Source: RPQK01 sp041946865 (lineage in GTDB: Bacteria > Acidobacteriota > UBA6911 > RPQK01). Taken from it: a stretch of 17,400 bases of DNA. The translations under genes were made by a program, and so were the position numbers. The notes beneath the pieces were generated by a model. It ran no database searches, was not told where the DNA came from, and was given only the letters and a program-made list of their open reading frames with translations. The number at the start of each line of letters is the position of its first letter. Within the stretch, counting starts at the first letter, position 1. The stretch is taken from the NCBI GenBank assembly GCA_041946865.1, contig JBHGBF010000101.1, forward strand, positions 1 to 17,400, read 5' to 3'. Below, piece by piece: positions 15,016-17,400 of the stretch.

Positions 15016-15996
15016 ATGCGCAAACGGGCCAAGCTCGCAATCAAGCTCGGTGTGACGTTGCTCCTTCTGGGGATCCTGGCCCTGGAAATGGATCTCAAGA
15101 AGTTTGTCGCCGTGGTGTCCTCGGTTGATCCCACCTTAGTGCTCCTGGCCACGGCTTTGCAGATGTTCATCATCATGCTGGCGGTATTCCGTTGGCATGT
15201 GATCCTCCAGAACTTTCAGATGTCAGCCGCGCTCGGTCCGCTGACCAAAATCATGTTCATCGGCCAGTTTTTCAACCTGTTCCTTCCCTCGGCGATCGGC
15301 GGCGACGTCTTCCGTGCCTACTATCTGTCAAAGAGTCATCGCCGAGGAATGTCGAGCACCCTGACGACGACGCTGGTCGAGCGCTCGGCAGGCCTGTTCG
15401 CGCTGCTTTTCATGGGTTGCGTTTTTGCGGCCCTGCACCGGATCGTGGTACAGGGTTTCTCCCTGCTGTATCTTTTCATCGGCCTGATCATCGCTTACGT
15501 CGCCGCCAACGTGGCCCTGTTTCACTCCTGGATTCACCGGCGTCTGACCCGCCTCCTGATGCGCTTCAATCTGAAGGACGTGGAGGGAAAGCTGGAGCTC
15601 GTGTACGAAGGTCTGACGACCTTGAGAAGAAACAAGAAGGCGGTCGCTAACTGCCTTCTCCTGTCGGGCGCCATCCAGTTTCTTTCGGTCGTCGTCATGT
15701 GGCTCGCCGCGCTTTCGATCGGCATTCGAGCCCCGTTCTATATCTTCCTTGTCTTTATCCCGATCGTGAACCTGACCATCATGATTCCGCTCACCATCAA
15801 CGGATTCGGCTTGAGAGAAAGCGTCTACTATTTGCTTTTTGCCGAGATCGGGCTGCGGCCGGAAACCTCCGTTACCTTGTCCTTGCTTAACTTCCTGGTG
15901 GTGACCCTGTCGTCGCTGCCCGGCGGCGTCGCGTACTCGATGTACAAGAAGGAAGAGAACTTCGACGCCATTCTTACCAAGCCGGAAACCTTATGA
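15016..15996 (+). CDS. Flippase-like membrane protein (LPG_synthase_TM / UPF0104 family)
   Basis: This is an integral membrane protein of 326 residues with about eight hydrophobic spans and no soluble catalytic domain. It carries the family landmarks: FRWHVIL after the second span, FFNLFLPSAIGGDVFRAYY, the ERSAG motif and INGFGLRE late in the chain. The family contains the flippase half of MprF and several stand-alone proteins near glycan genes, so lipid or lipid-linked sugar translocation is the likely role. The ATG at 15016 gives a basic N-terminus (MRKRAK); an in-frame GTG at 15007 is an alternative, and neither has a good ribosome binding site. Its stop overlaps the start of the epimerase gene as ATGA, implying coupled translation. 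It diverges from the FmdB-like gene over about 60 bp. Confidence 0.85.
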   Translation: MRKRAKLAIKLGVTLLLLGILALEMDLKKFVAVVSSVDPTLVLLATALQMFIIMLAVFRWHVILQNFQMSAALGPLTKIMFIGQFFNLFLPSAIGGDVFRAYYLSKSHRRGMSSTLTTTLVERSAGLFALLFMGCVFAALHRIVVQGFSLLYLFIGLIIAYVAANVALFHSWIHRRLTRLLMRFNLKDVEGKLELVYEGLTTLRRNKKAVANCLLLSGAIQFLSVVVMWLAALSIGIRAPFYIFLVFIPIVNLTIMIPLTINGFGLRESVYYLLFAEIGLRPETSVTLSLLNFLVVTLSSLPGGVAYSMYKKEENFDAILTKPETL

Positions 15997-16952
15997 GAGT
16001 TCTTGTGACCGGAGGCGCGGGATTTATCGGTTCTCACGCCTGTCAGCATCTGCTCGACCGCGGAGACGAAATCGTCGTGGTCGACAACTGCAACGATTTC
16101 TACGATCCGAGGATCAAGGCTCGAAACCTTGACAAGATACGGGAGCGGGGAAAATTCCCTTTTTATTGCCTGGATCTGCTCGATGTCCCCGCTCTGACCA
16201 CTGTTTTCAAGACCCACAAGCCCACGGCCGTGCTGCACCTGGCGGCGCACGCGGGGGTTCGTCCGTCCCTCGAGGACCCGGTCCTTTACACCCAGGTCAA
16301 CGTGACCGGAACGAGCGGAGTGCTTGAACTGGCCCGCCGGTTCGAGGTGACAAACTTCGTCTTTGCCAGCTCCTCTTCAGTGTACGGCATCAACAGCAAG
16401 GTGCCGTTTGAGGAGGACGATCCCATCAGCCAGCCCGTCTCTCCTTACGCCGCGACCAAGCGCGCCGGCGAGCTGCTCTGCTTCGCCCACCACCACAACT
16501 ACGGGCTCCCGGTCGCCTGTCTGAGATTCTTTACGGTCTATGGGCCCAGGCAGAGACCCGAGATGGCGATCCATAAGTTCGTCCGCACTATTATGAACGA
16601 CGGCGAGATCCCGGTTTATCACGAGGGGAAGTCCGAGCGGGATTACACCTACGTGGATGACGTTGTGCAGGGGATCCTCGGCGCCCTCGACCGTCCGGAC
16701 GGCTTTCGGATCTACAATCTGGGGAACTCGCGCACCGTTCCGCTCTTGCGGCTCATCGAGCTGATCGAGAAAGCGCTTCACAAGAAGGCCAGTATCAAGC
16801 TTTTACCGGCCCAGGCCGGTGATGTCCCCATCACCTACGCCGACATCTCGCGAGCGCGCCGGCACCTCGGCTATTCTCCTGAGACCCCCATCGAAGAAGG
16901 CATTCCGAAATTCGTGGAGTGGTATCTGAGGGAGAGTATAGCCAGCCTGTAA
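15993..16952 (+). CDS. NAD-dependent sugar-nucleotide epimerase, probably UDP-glucuronate 4-epimerase-like
   Basis: This is a short-chain extended dehydrogenase of 319 residues that would invert a hydroxyl on a UDP-sugar through a keto intermediate. Its motifs are the N-terminal Rossmann GGAGFIG (7-13), acidic D31 ending the second strand, SSSSVYG (125-131) and the catalytic Y152/K156 pair (YAATK). The segment DNCNDFYDPRIKARNL and the later RFFTVYGPRQRPEMAIHKF resemble UDP-glucuronate 4-epimerases more than GalE. Other 4-epimerases or a 4,6-dehydratase-related role cannot be excluded. The start codon overlaps the flippase stop (ATGA), so both products should be made together, consistent with surface polysaccharide or glycolipid synthesis. 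Confidence 0.88.
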   Translation: MRVLVTGGAGFIGSHACQHLLDRGDEIVVVDNCNDFYDPRIKARNLDKIRERGKFPFYCLDLLDVPALTTVFKTHKPTAVLHLAAHAGVRPSLEDPVLYTQVNVTGTSGVLELARRFEVTNFVFASSSSVYGINSKVPFEEDDPISQPVSPYAATKRAGELLCFAHHHNYGLPVACLRFFTVYGPRQRPEMAIHKFVRTIMNDGEIPVYHEGKSERDYTYVDDVVQGILGALDRPDGFRIYNLGNSRTVPLLRLIELIEKALHKKASIKLLPAQAGDVPITYADISRARRHLGYSPETPIEEGIPKFVEWYLRESIASL

Positions 16953-17097
16953 CCGGGGCCGTCTCTAAAATCCCTGATGAGGGGTACTTGACTCCAGTAG
17001 CCGCTGGACATTGTGGTGGCGAGCACGCGAACGAGTGGAAGCGGATTTGCTCTTCCCCTTCAGCATGGGTCGGACCGAAAAACGGTCCATAAATCAG

Positions 17098-17173
17098 CCC
17101 AAGGTGGCACATGGCTGTACACTGTTGTAGGAGCTGGTTTTTATCTGGTGTTTTTGCCATGTGTTACCTTGGG
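17098..17173 (+). repeat. 18-bp inverted repeat, fully paired as plus-strand RNA
   Basis: CCCAAGGTGGCACATGGC (17098-17115) faces GCCATGTGTTACCTTGGG (17156-17173). Sixteen positions are Watson-Crick; the other two are G-T on the plus strand, and so would be G-U pairs in plus-strand RNA but A-C mismatches on the minus strand. The 40-base loop contains a smaller ACACT/GGTGT pair. Confidence 0.6.
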
Positions 17174-17308
17174 AGGGAAGGTATCCCCCCAATTCCTGAG
17201 CCAGGGTACCTGGAGAACGGTACCCTGGGTCTACACCCGTCCGCCGGATCTTCCCTGAAAGGGAAGACCTGGACTTAGGCGAAAATAAACAGATGTGTGA
17301 ACGTTTTT

Positions 17309-17369
17309 ACGCCGAAGGCGTTAGGCAGGACAGCCCAGGGCTGGCGCGCAGTTGAGCGCCTACCCTGGG
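17309..17369. repeat. Palindromic repeat with two hairpins
   Basis: ACGCC-GAA-GGCGT is followed 12 bases later by a compound hairpin: CCCAGGG (17334-17340), GGCGC (17343-17347), an eight-base loop, GCGCC (17356-17360), CCCTGGG (17363-17369). The combination resembles an intergenic repeat I remember from Planctomycetes, Verrucomicrobia and Acidobacteria-type genomes. That recollection is not a database result. Confidence 0.5.
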
Positions 17370-17400
17370 AAACCGTTGCAGAACAAGCCTTTCTGCCCTG

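Larger units (their letters stand above)
16953..17400. other. Gene-free region with a dense run of stem-loops
   Basis: No convincing reading frame is present; small open frames on both strands are explained by inverted repeats or run into the epimerase gene. Stem-loops, left to right, are: GGAAG/CTTCC (17037-17041, 17052-17056), GGACCG-A5-CGGTCC (17072-17088), an 18-bp stem (17098-17173), CCAGGGTACC/GGTACCCTGG (17201-17210, 17219-17228), TCTTCCCT-GAA-AGGGAAGA (17249-17267), ACGCC-GAA-GGCGT (17309-17321) and CCCAGGG...CCCTGGG (17334-17369). It may be a structured RNA, a mosaic of decayed palindromic elements, or both. The window ends before its right boundary is clear. Confidence 0.55.

Noticed and set aside
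16974..16980. CTGATGA resembling a hammerhead ribozyme core
   Set aside because: No matching GAAA core strand or supporting stems II and III lie at a workable distance; it is only part of a small CCC/GGG hairpin.
16831..17160. Minus-strand 109-residue open frame at the end of the epimerase gene
   Set aside because: It overlaps the epimerase C-terminus and the inverted repeats, has no ribosome binding site or recognisable motif, and is best seen as chance.
17013..17258. Plus-strand 81-residue open frame in the stem-loop region
   Set aside because: It runs through both arms of several hairpins and shows no protein-like pattern; the structure explains the sequence better.

Overview
The window looks like a chromosomal segment of a GC-rich, Gram-negative heterotroph. 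RND efflux proteins with a periplasmic adaptor imply an inner and an outer membrane. The gene content (paired RND pumps, a PfkB kinase beside an MTA phosphorylase, MeaB, an FmdB-type zinc ribbon) and the gaps packed with short repeats and palindromes remind me of Acidobacteriota-type genomes. That placement is a guess from memory. I see no rRNA, tRNA, CRISPR array, transposase, phage gene or recognisable defence system.

Layout. (1) 187-8356, plus strand: one adaptor (MFP) gene followed by two different RND inner-membrane pump genes, an arrangement like MdtABC. No outer-membrane factor gene lies inside the window. (2) 8446-13922, minus strand, read right to left: MeaB-type GTPase, metallo-beta-lactamase-fold hydrolase, MTA phosphorylase, PfkB-type kinase, exported or membrane-anchored TPR protein. 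Spacing is 42-136 bp throughout, so it could be one transcription unit. The MTA phosphorylase/PfkB pair suggests nucleoside salvage, with the kinase substrate unknown. (3) 13961-14320, plus: a small unrecognised protein divergent from meaB. (4) 14542-14955, minus: a zinc-ribbon FmdB-family protein with a clear promoter whose predicted transcript is essentially leaderless. (5) 15016-16952, plus: a multispan flippase-like protein translationally coupled (ATGA) to a sugar-nucleotide epimerase, probably for surface glycan or glycolipid assembly. (6) 16953-17400: no gene, but a dense run of stem-loops ending in a palindromic repeat.

The most unusual content is between the genes. Almost every gap holds its own inverted or short tandem repeat: a TCCTTCA repeat that folds back between the adaptor and the first pump; a TTGTCACC-type repeat before the second pump and again before the MTA phosphorylase gene; a 95-bp nested palindrome between the MTA phosphorylase and kinase genes; and a roughly 70-bp repeat carrying a terminator-like hairpin. 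That last repeat is present twice in the convergent gap at 14.3-14.5 kb, and a third, diverged copy is in the other convergent gap at 8.4 kb. The 17.0-17.4 kb region includes an 18-bp stem that is fully paired only as plus-strand RNA, through two G-U pairs. These points were read by eye without folding or database searches.
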